A program made the translations under genes and the position numbers. From positions 310,001 to 374,000 of the forward strand of contig NZ_SOEE01000001.1 in NCBI RefSeq assembly GCF_004366035.1: a stretch of DNA of 64,000 bases, given 5' to 3'. The notes beneath the pieces are model-generated. The model made no database searches, was not told where the DNA came from, and saw only the letters and a list, made by a program, of their open reading frames with translations. Origin of the DNA: Cytobacillus oceanisediminis (GTDB lineage Bacteria; Bacillota; Bacilli; Bacillales; Cytobacillaceae). This document shows, piece by piece, positions 1 to 8,675 of the stretch. Position 1 is the stretch's first letter. Each line of letters opens with the position of its first letter.

Positions 1-1225
1 TCAGTTCATAGCTTGGTGTCGTATATGTTCCAATTGCCGAAAGTGATACATATAAAATGACCTCAGGAACAAATAGGCCAACATCTATGGCAATTTGACC
101 TATAAGTACAGCTGCTATTAAGCCCATGGCAGTTGAAAGCGGTGTAGGTGTGTGGATGGCTGCAATCCTTAGAAATTCAATTCCGACGTCTGCAAGAAAC
201 AGCTGGGCTATGACAGGAACATTCGTTTCTTCGTTTGGTCCGATAAACGCAATCCTTTCTGGCAGAAGCGAAGGCTCCAAAACAAACAGGAACCATAACG
301 GCAAAAGCACAACGGAAGCCAAGAGACCTAAAAAGCGAATCCAGCGGACAAATGTGCCAACAGCTGGCGATTGCCTGTATTCTTCCACATGCTGTAAATG
401 ATGAAAATAAGTAGTAGGTGTTATAATGACACTTGGTGAAGTATCTACAAAAACAATAACATGCCCTTCAAGCAAATGGGCGGCTGCCACATCCGCCCTT
501 TCCGTATACCGTACCAGCGGGAAAGGATTGTAGCCCTGTTTTAGTAAAAATTCCTCAACTGTTTTATCAGCCATGGTAATGCCATCTATTTCAATGGCTT
601 TTATTTCTTTTCTAATTAAATCAACTAGATCCTTATTGGCCACATCTTTAATGAAACCAATGGCAACATCCGTTTTAGACCTTTCACCTACTCGCATTAT
701 CTCAAATCGCAGTCTCTCATCCCTAATTCTTCTGCGGGTTAAGGCAGTGTTTACTATAATATTTTCTACATAGCCATCTCTTGATCCACGGACAACCTTT
801 TCAGTATCCGGCTCCTGAGGGGTTCTGCCGGGATAGCTTCTGACATCGATGACAAGCCCTTCTCCCTCTCCCTCGCCTACAACCACAATTAGGCCTGAGA
901 GCACCTGATCGACCAGCTCATCCATTGTTTTAATGTGTTCAATTGATTGATGCCTCAGCCTGTTTTCAATGATTTTAAAAAGGTTAGCGGAAAGTTTTTC
1001 ACTGTCATTGATTCCAACAAGTCCCTCAATGATAGCAATGATATAATTCGTATCCGTTAATCCATTAATATAATAGAAATGTACATCCTTCCTTAAGATC
1101 GTTAGCTTTCTGACACCCAGATCGAAGCTTTCTCCCAGGCCGACTCTATTTTTCATATATTTTTCAATTTCATGTACGGATTCAAAAATGGGTGTCTTAT
1201 CTTCTTTCGTCTTCCTTTGTGCCAT
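1..1225 (-). CDS. spoVAF: SpoVAF, GerA-family spore germination protein (3' end cut by window edge)
   Basis: Reading leftward from an ATG at 1225, the frame stays open to base 1, so about 408 residues are visible and the C-terminus lies outside. The sequence has the GerA A-subunit layout: a long soluble N-terminal part with motifs such as [18 protein letters not shown] and [20 protein letters not shown], then hydrophobic membrane segments (for example [16 protein letters not shown]). SpoVAF in B. subtilis is an inner-membrane spore protein, the last gene of the spoVA operon, thought to assist germination signalling and DPA release. The start overlaps the end of spoVAEa by 29 bases, which suggests coupled translation. 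The assignment rests on family features plus operon position. Confidence 0.9.
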   Translation of the reverse strand, partial: MAQRKTKEDKTPIFESVHEIEKYMKNRVGLGESFDLGVRKLTILRKDVHFYYINGLTDTNYIIAIIEGLVGINDSEKLSANLFKIIENRLRHQSIEHIKTMDELVDQVLSGLIVVVGEGEGEGLVIDVRSYPGRTPQEPDTEKVVRGSRDGYVENIIVNTALTRRRIRDERLRFEIMRVGERSKTDVAIGFIKDVANKDLVDLIRKEIKAIEIDGITMADKTVEEFLLKQGYNPFPLVRYTERADVAAAHLLEGHVIVFVDTSPSVIITPTTYFHHLQHVEEYRQSPAVGTFVRWIRFLGLLASVVLLPLWFLFVLEPSLLPERIAFIGPNEETNVPVIAQLFLADVGIEFLRIAAIHTPTPLSTAMGLIAAVLIGQIAIDVGLFVPEVILYVSLSAIGTYTTPSYEL

Positions 1226-1787
1226 AATAGCCGCTCCTTTCCAATACAAGTTCTACTGCCTTTCTTGTAATTGGTGATCCTGCATTGTAATGATCTTTTT
1301 TGGACATCTTCCCGATATCGCCAATTCCTACGATTATCGGCACATCCAGCTTATCCAGACAATAGACGGTATCACCATTGATTCTGCCTATTTCCATCTC
1401 GGGAACTCCAAACTTATCAACTCCGTAGGGGGTTAATTCGCCATTATTATCAATACACACATCTACTTTTGTCCATTCGGCCTGCCTTGTTTTTGAGGCA
1501 ACTGCTATGATTCCCAGAACATCGATATCCTTATGGCCCGCAACATATTTCAGCGCATTCTCTCCAGTTCCCTCCCCGATAAAGCCGCTGTCATCGAACA
1601 TAACCAGCACAGGATCATGCGAGACTTTTTTTATTAGCTTGACGATTTGCTGACCGGTTAAGATTGAAGGGTTTCCATGCGACAGGGACAAGCATCTTCC
1701 ACCGATTTCCTTAGCAACAAGCTCAACTGTCTTCCTTGCAAAATCGTCTCCATCTGTTATAAGAATGACGTGCCTCCGTTCATCCAT
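1197..1787 (-). CDS. spoVAEA: SpoVAEa, stage V sporulation protein AE, soluble type
   Basis: A 196-residue soluble protein beginning [18 protein letters not shown], which matches the SpoVAEa family (a cytosolic-type protein tied to DPA uptake and germination, distinct from the membrane protein SpoVAEb). Conserved stretches include [44 protein letters not shown] and [20 protein letters not shown] chose the ATG at 1787 because GGAAA lies about 9 bases upstream and the protein then begins at the family start; an ATG at 1814 would add nine residues with a poorer ribosome site. It follows spoVAB directly, with spoVAC, spoVAD and spoVAEb absent from the place they hold in B. subtilis. Confidence 0.9.
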   Translation of the reverse strand: MDERRHVILITDGDDFARKTVELVAKEIGGRCLSLSHGNPSILTGQQIVKLIKKVSHDPVLVMFDDSGFIGEGTGENALKYVAGHKDIDVLGIIAVASKTRQAEWTKVDVCIDNNGELTPYGVDKFGVPEMEIGRINGDTVYCLDKLDVPIIVGIGDIGKMSKKDHYNAGSPITRKAVELVLERSGYYGTKEDERR

Positions 1788-1842
1788 AGCGGTTTTTCCT
1801 TTCCGATTCCTCATTTTTCTTTAAATATGCCCAACCGATTGC

Positions 1843-2265
1843 TTATTTATTTACAAAATAAATCCATTGAAACAGTGATCCGAACACCTTCCCAAATACA
1901 AATGCCATTAATAAAATCGCAATTTTCCCATCCACTCCGATTCTTTTCGCAAGGATTGGAAATACATTCAAAACTTCGGTTAAAGCTGCTGCCAGCATTC
2001 CAATAAATATTCCCGAAGCCAGTCCGAGTGGGATTAAAAGCAGCGGTGTTAACTGGAGCACAGGATCCCATAAAGTTGCCAGTGCACCTGCCAATGCACC
2101 CATAACAACTGCAGCTTCATAATGATGGATCATTTTCATCGTTTTGGTCAGCTGAGTCAGCCTCGGGATAATGCCTAAAACTGCCAGAAAGGCAACAAAC
2201 CCTGAACCAACAGCGAGCCCTCCCGCAAATCCAATGATCATTACCAGAACAACATTAATGGTCAT
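1843..2265 (-). CDS. spoVAB: SpoVAB, stage V sporulation membrane protein
   Basis: A 140-residue, strongly hydrophobic protein with four to five membrane segments (GFAGGLAVGSGFVAFLAVLG, AAVVMGALAGALATLW, LLLIPLGLASGIFIGMLAA and a C-terminal segment). Its length and glycine-rich helices fit SpoVAB, a poorly understood inner-membrane component of the forespore DPA system. The ATG at 2265 overlaps the last codons of spoVAA, which is typical operon coupling; a TTG one codon earlier is also in frame. The family function is only partly known. The placing rests on sequence pattern and order after sigF and spoVAA. Confidence 0.88.
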   Translation of the reverse strand: MTINVVLVMIIGFAGGLAVGSGFVAFLAVLGIIPRLTQLTKTMKMIHHYEAAVVMGALAGALATLWDPVLQLTPLLLIPLGLASGIFIGMLAAALTEVLNVFPILAKRIGVDGKIAILLMAFVFGKVFGSLFQWIYFVNK

Positions 2266-2881
2266 CAAGATACTTCATACTCTCCTTGTTTTCTTTCAAT
2301 GCAACATAATTATCAAGGTCCAGCTGATAATTGAACATTTCCACTTCCAATGGGCTAGGTTCTTCATTAAGCCGCTTTTTAAAAACATGATTAAAGAATA
2401 TGATCATGCCAAGCCCCAGGCCTATGGAATAGGGAATTTGAAAAATGAGGGGCTTTCTGTCCACTTCCCCAGTTATGAGAGTGTAAATTCTAAGCTGTAC
2501 AGCCTGCATACTTACATCTTCATGAAAATTCATAATTGCCAGGGCGGCACCAATAAACAGAAGCAGCCAAACCAGCAGGAAAAGAGGGAATGAGACTTTT
2601 TGCTTTTTTGTAACCACCTCAACTATCGATTGAGCCGGCCCGATCGACTGGACCTCCAGGTTTGAGTTTGAAAATATTTGGGTAATAGCACGAATTACCT
2701 TCATAACGTCAATTATCACAATATTCCTGTCATGCTCGGTTACTTTATATAGTGGAAGTGCACAAAGCTTTTCATAAATATCATCATCAGCAATGACCTG
2801 TGCGATATCTTTAAGCAGTATTTTCTCATTGGGCCGTATTTGCAGACGGTGCCGCAAGCGAATATAAACTGTTTTCTCCAA
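2255..2881 (-). CDS. spoVAA: SpoVAA, stage V sporulation protein
   Basis: A 208-residue protein with a soluble N-terminal half (TVYIRLRHRLQIRPNEKI, then LLKDIAQV) and at least two membrane segments near residues 105-125 and 155-172. SpoVAA is needed for DPA uptake into the forespore in B. subtilis. The frame is open further upstream to 3001, but the TTG at 2881 has GGAAGTGA upstream at good spacing and gives the family's usual length of about 206 residues, so the longer version is probably not translated. It is the first gene after sigF; a short dispersed repeat (3016-3066) lies between them. Expression by SigG is known for the family; no promoter was resolved here. Confidence 0.85.
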   Translation of the reverse strand: MEKTVYIRLRHRLQIRPNEKILLKDIAQVIADDDIYEKLCALPLYKVTEHDRNIVIIDVMKVIRAITQIFSNSNLEVQSIGPAQSIVEVVTKKQKVSFPLFLLVWLLLFIGAALAIMNFHEDVSMQAVQLRIYTLITGEVDRKPLIFQIPYSIGLGLGMIIFFNHVFKKRLNEEPSPLEVEMFNYQLDLDNYVALKENKESMKYLDDH

Positions 2882-3015
2882 AACGCTCACTTCCCACAAA
2901 GTGATTTCTTTTTTATCAAACTTGGTTCGCATATTTAGAGCGTTTCCGCTTTTGTGTCTATATTTAGTATGAGTTACATATATTAGCTTCATGAACTCCA
3001 ATAATTGGCTGTTTA

Positions 3016-3066
3016 GAAAAGCAGCAAATGCGGGGGATCTAGACAGTTATCGATGTTCAAAGCTTT
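3016..3066 (+). repeat. Short copy of dispersed repeat family A
   Basis: Starts with GAAAAGC and ends with CTAGACAGTTATCGATGTTC followed by AAAG. The two ends match the longer copies at 27217-27418, 33027-33207 and 50046-50182, but the middle is missing. It lies between sigF and spoVAA. Confidence 0.6.
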
Positions 3067-3110
3067 ATGCTTTGCTATTTTGAAAATAAAAAAAGAAAGA
3101 CCGGATGGAT

Positions 3111-3869
3111 TTATATATCCATTCGATCTTTCATTTGCTGGAGTATCTTTTTTTCAAGACGCGATACCTGAACCTGGGAAATACCTAGCCTTGCTGCCAC
3201 TTCAGATTGAGTCTGATCTTTATAATAGCGCAAATAGACTATCAGTCTTTCCCGCTCATCCAATTCGCGGATCGCTTCTTTTAGAGCTATTTTATCAAAC
3301 CATTTCCCTTCATTGCCATCATCTATCTGATCGAGCAGCGTTATGGGATCTCCATCATTTTCATAAACGGTTTCATGTATTGATGAAGGTATCCGGCTTG
3401 CTTCCTGGGCGAGGATAATATCTTCCGGAGAGATTTCCAGAAACTCGGAAAGCTCAGTAACTGTCGGGATGCGGCCAAGCGTTTTTGATAGCTCATCTTT
3501 GGCCTTCCTGATTTTATTGCCCATTTCCTTCAATGAACGGCTTACCTTTACCGTTCCATCATCGCGGATGAATCTTTGGATCTCCCCGATAATCATTGGA
3601 ACCGCATAGGTTGAAAACTTCACATCATAACTGAGATCAAATTTATCAACTGATTTCAACAAGCCGATACAGCCAATTTGGAAGAGGTCATCCGGTTCAT
3701 ATCCTCTATTCAAGAATCTCTGAACGACAGACCAGACAAGACGCATATTTTTTTGAACAATTTTGTCTCTTGCACCCTGATCTCCGCTTTGGCTTTGCTT
3801 TATAAGCTCCTTGACTTCATTGTCCTTTAAATAGGTTTGGCCCTTCTCTGCTTTAACCTCCACATCCAT
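3111..3869 (-). CDS. sigF: RNA polymerase sigma-F factor
   Basis: 252 residues with the layout of the SigF/SigG group: region 2 core (DLFQIGCIGLLKSVDKFD at about 61-78, then KFSTYAVPMIIGEIQRFIRD), and a region 4 helix-turn-helix near 220-245 (SEVAARLGISQVQVSRLEKK). SigF is the first forespore-specific sigma factor and is held inactive by SpoIIAB until SpoIIAA frees it. It is the third gene of the spoIIA operon, 12 bases after spoIIAB. Length and motifs are normal. Confidence 0.97.
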   Translation of the reverse strand: MDVEVKAEKGQTYLKDNEVKELIKQSQSGDQGARDKIVQKNMRLVWSVVQRFLNRGYEPDDLFQIGCIGLLKSVDKFDLSYDVKFSTYAVPMIIGEIQRFIRDDGTVKVSRSLKEMGNKIRKAKDELSKTLGRIPTVTELSEFLEISPEDIILAQEASRIPSSIHETVYENDGDPITLLDQIDDGNEGKWFDKIALKEAIRELDERERLIVYLRYYKDQTQSEVAARLGISQVQVSRLEKKILQQMKDRMDI

Positions 3870-3881
3870 AGCAAGACTCCC

Positions 3882-4322
3882 TTAATTGCATAGCATTTTA
3901 CTATTTGATAAATGCTTCCTTAATCGGATCTCTGTGCCTATCCCCGGCTGCGATTTGATTTCGATTTCGTCCATGAAATTTTCCATGATGGTAAAGCCCA
4001 TACCTGATCTTTCCAGTTCAGGTTTTGTTGTAAATAACGGCTGCCTGGCTTCCTCCACATCCATAATTCCAAGACCTTGATCCTTAATGGTCAAATCAAT
4101 GAATCCATCTTCAATCAGGACAGAAATATAGACAGTCCCATTAGGATCATTTTCATAGCCGTGAATAATGGAGTTGGTTACAGCTTCGGAAACGACAGTT
4201 TTAATTTCTGTCAGTTCATCCATCGTCGGATCAAGCTGAGCAATAAAGGCAGCAACAGTGACACGAGCAAATGATTCATTTTGGCTAAGTGCGCTGAACT
4301 CGAGGTTCATCACATTTTTCAT
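3882..4322 (-). CDS. spoIIAB: Anti-sigma F factor and serine kinase SpoIIAB
   Basis: 146 residues of GHKL-type ATPase. Visible motifs are the N box [12 protein letters not shown] (catalytic Glu46, Mg-binding Asn50), G1 DQGLGI (81-86) and G2 RSGMGFTIM (105-113). SpoIIAB binds and inhibits SigF, and with ATP it phosphorylates SpoIIAA. The gene lies two bases after spoIIAA, as expected for the tightly balanced three-gene operon. Arg20, which contacts SigF in structures of the family, is present. Confidence 0.97.
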   Translation of the reverse strand: MKNVMNLEFSALSQNESFARVTVAAFIAQLDPTMDELTEIKTVVSEAVTNSIIHGYENDPNGTVYISVLIEDGFIDLTIKDQGLGIMDVEEARQPLFTTKPELERSGMGFTIMENFMDEIEIKSQPGIGTEIRLRKHLSNSKMLCN

Positions 4323-4324
4323 TT

Positions 4325-4675
4325 TCAGGCAACCCCCAATCTTTGCAGTGCGTTTTCTTCTGTCAGTTCTAAACGGATAATCTTAAATAAACCCGACATA
4401 TCAAATAGTCTCTGCACTGCTGGAGAAATCGCACAAACAACCATTTCACCATGCTTTTGTTTGATTTGTTTGTATCTGCCCAAAATAACTCCCAACCCTG
4501 AACTATCCATAAAAGAAAGCTGCTCAAGGTTTAGAATAATGTGATGGATGTCATGATCTTCAATCGCCCTTGTTGCCTGTTCACGCAGCTCATCTGCCGA
4601 ATGATGGTCCAGCTCCCCGCTTAAACGAATACATAAGACATCATGCTTTACTTCCAAATTAATGTTAAGACTCAC
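4325..4675 (-). CDS. spoIIAA: Anti-sigma F factor antagonist SpoIIAA
   Basis: A STAS-domain protein of 116 residues. The segment [16 protein letters not shown] places the phosphorylated serine at position 58 when the GTG at 4675 is used as start, exactly as in B. subtilis. That GTG has AAGGAGG about 7 bases upstream, so the in-frame upstream extension (to 4705) is rejected. Unphosphorylated SpoIIAA releases SigF from SpoIIAB after septation. The gene is preceded by a SigH-like promoter and Spo0A boxes. Confidence 0.96.
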   Translation of the reverse strand: MSLNINLEVKHDVLCIRLSGELDHHSADELREQATRAIEDHDIHHIILNLEQLSFMDSSGLGVILGRYKQIKQKHGEMVVCAISPAVQRLFDMSGLFKIIRLELTEENALQRLGVA

Positions 4676-4796
4676 TATCTTAGCCTCCTTATCTGGTATC
4701 CGCAACTGAAAAAGCCGCTAATGCTCCATGCTCTTTCTCCGGATAGGATAAGCCGGAATCTCAAAAGTTCCGGTATCCGCCCTTATAGTGAGTCAA

Positions 4797-4824
4797 TTTC
4801 GATGCATGATGTTTCATTTCCTTC
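4797..4824 (-). promoter_or_regulatory. SigH-type promoter of spoIIA
   Basis: On the minus strand GAAGGAAAT (4816-4824) fits the SigH -35 pattern RnAGGAnnT. After 12 bases comes ATCGAAA (4797-4803), one base from the -10 pattern RnnGAAT. In B. subtilis spoIIA is transcribed by SigH RNA polymerase with Spo0A. This is pattern matching, not mapped. Confidence 0.6.
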
Positions 4825-4844
4825 CTGGAGACAAAACTAGTGCA

Positions 4845-4886
4845 TTTTCGCTAAAAATAATTAACATAAAGATTCTTTTCGACAAA
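4845..4886 (-). promoter_or_regulatory. Spo0A boxes upstream of spoIIA
   Basis: TTTGTCGAAAA at 4876-4886 (minus strand) is a perfect 0A box of the form TGTCGAA. A second copy, TTTAGCGAAAA at 4845-4855, differs at two positions. They lie about 55-100 bases upstream of the predicted start site of the SigH-like promoter, which fits Spo0A-P activation of spoIIA. Confidence 0.6.
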
Positions 4887-4899
4887 AATGAATGGTCAT

Positions 4900-6063
4900 T
4901 TATTCAGCTTTTGAAAATAATCCCATGGATCTCTTAAACAAGGTCCACCATGATGCTTCCCTACTATCTTCTTTAGCAACCAGAGGGCTTTCAACTAAAA
5001 CTTTTCCATCCTTTTTCAAGGTTAGTGTCCCGATTTGATCGCCCTTTTGGACAGGTGCTTTAATATTTTTATTTAATGTGACTTTTTGTTCAATTTCCTC
5101 AATGCTTTCACCTTTTTTAGTTAATAGGGAAATTGGTTCGCTTGTCAGGGCTTCAACCATTTTCTTCTCCCCTTTGCTTACTGCCGCTTTGCCAAGGACG
5201 TGATTTCTTTCATACATTGGATGTGTCTTGTATTGGCTGAATGCATAATCGAGCATTTTAGTCACTTGGGCATTGCGTTCTTTGGAAGTCGGTGCGCCAA
5301 ATACAACTGCTATTACCCGCATGCCATCTTTCTCGGCCGTTGCTGTCAAACAGTATTTTGCTTCAGAAGTGAAACCTGTTTTAAGCCCATCAACTCCTGG
5401 ATAAAATCGCACAAGGCGATTTGTATTGACAAGCCAGAATTTTTTATCTGTATCTTCACGAAGATAAGCTTCATATGTGCCAGTAAAATCTGTTATATTT
5501 TCATATTTAAGAAGCTCTTTTGCCATTATTGCCATATCATGTGCAGTACTGTAATGTTCCTTAGCTGACAAGCCTGTAGGGTTTTGGAAATTAGTATCTT
5601 TCAGGCCTAATTCCTTTGCCTTATTATTCATCATTTCAACGAAGGCTTCTTCTGAACCGGCAATTCTCTCAGCCATTGCTACAGACGCATCATTTCCTGA
5701 ACCAATCGCGATTCCCTGCAGCATTTGCTTTGTGGTCATTTCTTCACCCGGCTCTAGGAAAATTTGCGAGCCGCCCATTGATGCTGCATACTCACTTGTC
5801 CGGATTTTCTCATCCCATGACAGCTTTCCTTCATCTATAGCTTCCATGATTAGAAGCATTGTCATTACTTTAGTCATACTCGCAGGCGGAAGCTGTTCAC
5901 CGCTATTTTTTTCATACAATATCGATCCGGTATCACGTTCGATAAGAATTGCGGATTTTACATTATCCGCTAAATCTGCACTGCTTTCTCTTGCAAATCC
6001 TGAAGGAACAAAGATTGTTGCCATTAATAATGTTATTAACATCAATGAGACGAGTCGTTTCAT
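4900..6063 (-). CDS. dacF: D-alanyl-D-alanine carboxypeptidase DacF
   Basis: 387 residues, a low-molecular-weight penicillin-binding protein. The N-terminus MKRLVSLMLITLLMATIF with a cleavage region near SGFA is a signal peptide. The active-site motifs are S62-M-T-K65, S122-G-N124 and K228-T-G230, all intact. A PBP5-type C-terminal domain ends in an amphipathic segment. DacF trims spore cortex peptidoglycan from the forespore side. I start at the ATG at 6063 (GGAGGTATTGTGTG upstream), since the frame's 5' extension is not protein-like and carries the promoter. The gene sits directly upstream of spoIIA, as in B. subtilis, so read-through late in sporulation is likely. Confidence 0.95.
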   Translation of the reverse strand: MKRLVSLMLITLLMATIFVPSGFARESSADLADNVKSAILIERDTGSILYEKNSGEQLPPASMTKVMTMLLIMEAIDEGKLSWDEKIRTSEYAASMGGSQIFLEPGEEMTTKQMLQGIAIGSGNDASVAMAERIAGSEEAFVEMMNNKAKELGLKDTNFQNPTGLSAKEHYSTAHDMAIMAKELLKYENITDFTGTYEAYLREDTDKKFWLVNTNRLVRFYPGVDGLKTGFTSEAKYCLTATAEKDGMRVIAVVFGAPTSKERNAQVTKMLDYAFSQYKTHPMYERNHVLGKAAVSKGEKKMVEALTSEPISLLTKKGESIEEIEQKVTLNKNIKAPVQKGDQIGTLTLKKDGKVLVESPLVAKEDSREASWWTLFKRSMGLFSKAE

Positions 6064-6091
6064 CACACAATACCTCCATTCTTTATAGCCT

Positions 6092-6122
6092 CCATTTTTT
6101 CCATTCAAAGAAAATTTATACA
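6092..6122 (-). promoter_or_regulatory. SigF-type promoter of dacF
   Basis: Minus-strand GTATA (6117-6121), a 14-base gap, then GGAAAAAATGG (6092-6102), fits the SigF pattern GYATA / GGnnAnAnT. dacF is a known SigF target in B. subtilis. The site is about 30 bases upstream of the start codon. Confidence 0.55.
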
Positions 6123-6166
6123 GTACTGGCTGGCTAAAAAGAAAATAAGAGAAACAGCACCACAGC

Positions 6167-6202
6167 AAAAAGCCGCCAGACATAAAGTCCTGGCGGCTTT
6201 TT
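6167..6202 (-). terminator. Intrinsic terminator after pdp
   Basis: AGCCGCCAG (6171-6179) pairs with CTGGCGGCT (6190-6198), with A/T runs on both sides. It lies 10 bases after the pdp stop and separates the nucleoside genes from dacF. Confidence 0.85.
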
Positions 6203-6211
6203 GCTGCTATA

Positions 6212-7516
6212 TTATTCAGTTATTTCTTCATGAATCAATACTGGAGCCGATACTTTTTCAGTCGATATAGCAATGTTTTCATAAAGCATATTTTTTACTT
6301 CTTCTACATTTTCGAAATTGCTGTAGATGGTTACTAGAGATTCACCCTTCTGTACCTGGTCGCCGATTTTCTTTCTTAACATAAGGCCGACAGCAAGATC
6401 GATTTCGGATTCCTTGGTTGCTCTTCCTGCTCCTAAAAGCATGGCTGCTGTTCCGATTTCATCTGCTGCAATCTCAGAAACATAGCCATCCTGCTTAGCT
6501 TCTAATTCAAATGTATAATTTGCCTGAGGCAATTTTTGCGGATCATCAACAACGGAAGCATCTCCGCCTTGAGAGCTTAAGAATACTTTGAATGTGTCTA
6601 AAGCAGAACCGTCTTTAATAACATTCTCAAGCTTTTCACGCGCTTCCTTCAGTGAATCCGCTTTTTTCGCCAAGAAAACCATATGGCTGCCCAAGGTCAG
6701 GCAAAGTTCTGTCAAATCCTCAGGACCTTCGCCTTTTAAGGTATCGATCGCTTCTTTTACTTCAAGGGCATTTCCAATTGCATAACCCAGCGGCTGGCTC
6801 ATATCCGAAATAACTGCCATTGTGTTTCTGCCAACATTATTTCCGATTCGAACCATCGCTTTCGCTAATTCCCGTGAATCTTCAAGCGTTTTCATAAATG
6901 CGCCAGCGCCTGTTTTAACATCAAGGACAATGGCATCAGCACCTGCAGCGATTTTCTTGCTCATAATCGAACTTGCAATTAGAGGGATGCTGTCGACTGT
7001 AGCTGTAACATCGCGAAGTGCATACAACTTTTTGTCTGCTGGTGTTAAGTTGCCGCTCTGTCCAATTACTGCAATTTTATTTTGATTAACAAGCTTAATA
7101 AATTCATCATTTTCAATTTCCACATGGAAACCTTCTACAGACTCAAGTTTGTCGATTGTTCCGCCTGTATGTCCGAGTCCCCTGCCTGACATCTTCGCAA
7201 CCGGAACACCTACTGCCGCTACAAGCGGTCCCAGGACCAGTGTTGTTGTATCGCCAACACCGCCAGTTGAATGTTTATCTACTTTAATGCCTTCTATTTT
7301 TGATAAGTCGATTTGATCACCGGATTCTACCATCGCCATAGTCAAGTCGGCTCTTTCGTTCTCTGTCATTCCCTGGAAAAAGATAGCCATTGTTAACGCA
7401 CTTACCTGATAATCCGGGATTGAACCATCTGTATATCCTTTAATGACAAACTGAATTTCTTCAGTTGCTAACTCAAGGCCATCCCTTTTCTTTTCAATAA
7501 GATCAACCATTCTCAT
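6212..7516 (-). CDS. pdp: Pyrimidine-nucleoside phosphorylase
   Basis: 434 residues from the ATG at 7516 ([13 protein letters not shown]), the usual family start; an ATG seven codons upstream is also possible because neither has a strong ribosome site. The enzyme splits uridine, thymidine and deoxyuridine with phosphate. Family signatures are present: phosphate loop [26 protein letters not shown], and [18 protein letters not shown]. The glycine-rich C-terminal domain follows. In this genome it joins punA and deoB, making a compact nucleoside salvage block upstream of dacF. Confidence 0.96.
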   Translation of the reverse strand: MRMVDLIEKKRDGLELATEEIQFVIKGYTDGSIPDYQVSALTMAIFFQGMTENERADLTMAMVESGDQIDLSKIEGIKVDKHSTGGVGDTTTLVLGPLVAAVGVPVAKMSGRGLGHTGGTIDKLESVEGFHVEIENDEFIKLVNQNKIAVIGQSGNLTPADKKLYALRDVTATVDSIPLIASSIMSKKIAAGADAIVLDVKTGAGAFMKTLEDSRELAKAMVRIGNNVGRNTMAVISDMSQPLGYAIGNALEVKEAIDTLKGEGPEDLTELCLTLGSHMVFLAKKADSLKEAREKLENVIKDGSALDTFKVFLSSQGGDASVVDDPQKLPQANYTFELEAKQDGYVSEIAADEIGTAAMLLGAGRATKESEIDLAVGLMLRKKIGDQVQKGESLVTIYSNFENVEEVKNMLYENIAISTEKVSAPVLIHEEITE

Positions 7517-7594
7517 CTCAAACACCACTGCTTTCATTTATTCTTTTCATATGGCTCTTTCCTAACCGATTGTTGTTTTTGCACAATAAGTAAA

Positions 7595-7774
7595 CCCGTT
7601 GATTTCAGCACGGGACACTTGTTTTTCCACGGGGAGGAACCAAAGCCTCTTCGGCTTCGCTTGGGGGGTCTCACGCTCCCTCTCCTCCCGCAGGACATTG
7701 AATAACCCTCCTTGACGAAGAAAATGCGAATCCATTTTCCAGGATCAAGTGCCCACCGCGAAGAATCAACTCAG
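7595..7774. repeat. Dispersed repeat family B with inverted ends
   Basis: Fills most of the 306-base gap between punA and pdp. The left end, CCCGTTGATTTCAGCACGGG followed by ACACTTG, is an imperfect inverted copy of the right end, CAAGTGCCCACCGCGAAGAATCAACTCAG in two parts (CAAGTGCCCACCGCG and AATCAACTCAG). An inner GGGGAGGA/TCCTCCC pair extends the fold. A second copy is at 11490-11643. Confidence 0.7.
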
Positions 7775-7822
7775 TAATTAAACTAAGTTAGCTGCATGCC
7801 TCCAAAATTACCATAAGAAATC

Positions 7823-8644
7823 TTATGCACCAAGTTCTTTAACGATTGCTTTCACATAACGAAGGAAATCGGCTTTGACTTTCTCAGTCGTTTCGATAAC
7901 TTCCTCGTGGTTCAGCGGCTGATCCAGGATACCCGCAGCCATATTTGAGATACAGGAGATTCCAAGCACATTCATTCCTGAATGCTGTGCCACAATGACT
8001 TCTGGGACAGTTGACATACCGACTGCATCTCCCCCCATCGTTCTCAGCATGCGAATTTCTGCAGGAGTTTCATAAGTTGGCCCTGTATTGCCGACATAAA
8101 CTCCTTCCTGAACCTTCAGGTTTAGCTTATCCGCTATACCTCTGGCAAGCTTTCTCAACTCTTTGGAATATGCTTCTGACATATCCGGAAAACGCGGACC
8201 CATACGGGAATCATTAGGACCAATAAGCGGATTGCTGCCCATATTGTTGATATGGTCTGAAATAAGCATGAGATCACCAGGTGAATAGGTTTCATTCACA
8301 CCGCCTGCTGCATTCGTAACAATAAGCTTCTCAACACCCATTTCGTTCATAACTCTTACAGGAAAGGTTACCTTATCAAATGAGTATCCTTCGTAATAAT
8401 GGAAACGGCCTTGCATAGCAACCACTTCAATGCCGTTCAAACGTCCGAATACCAATTGTCCAGCATGGCCCTCTACTGTTGATACAGGAAAATCCGGGAT
8501 TTCGTTATATGGGATTTTAACCGGTTCTTCAATTTCGTCTGCCAGTACTCCAAGTCCTGACCCCAATATCAGCCCAATCTTTGGCTGCCCTGTATATTTA
8601 TTTTTAAGAAATTCAGCCGCATTTTGAATTTTGCTATAATTCAT
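7823..8644 (-). CDS. punA: Purine nucleoside phosphorylase
   Basis: 273 residues, trimeric (PNP/MTAP) class. Motifs include the phosphate-site GLILGSGLG, GRFHYYEGY, the purine-site region VTNAAGGVN, and VGMSTVPEVIVAQHSG with the expected Met and Thr. It cleaves guanosine, inosine and the deoxy forms, giving ribose 1-phosphates that DeoB isomerises. The start at 8644 has GAGGAG seven bases upstream; two in-frame ATGs further up are too close to that site. It is 31 bases after deoB and probably in the same transcript. Confidence 0.96.
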   Translation of the reverse strand: MNYSKIQNAAEFLKNKYTGQPKIGLILGSGLGVLADEIEEPVKIPYNEIPDFPVSTVEGHAGQLVFGRLNGIEVVAMQGRFHYYEGYSFDKVTFPVRVMNEMGVEKLIVTNAAGGVNETYSPGDLMLISDHINNMGSNPLIGPNDSRMGPRFPDMSEAYSKELRKLARGIADKLNLKVQEGVYVGNTGPTYETPAEIRMLRTMGGDAVGMSTVPEVIVAQHSGMNVLGISCISNMAAGILDQPLNHEEVIETTEKVKADFLRYVKAIVKELGA

Positions 8645-8675
8645 CGTCATTCTCCTCATCTGCTGTTTTATTGCA

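Noticed and set aside
2171..2593. 140-codon plus-strand frame opposite spoVAA and spoVAB
   Set aside because: It is the antisense shadow of two sporulation genes with matching family features.
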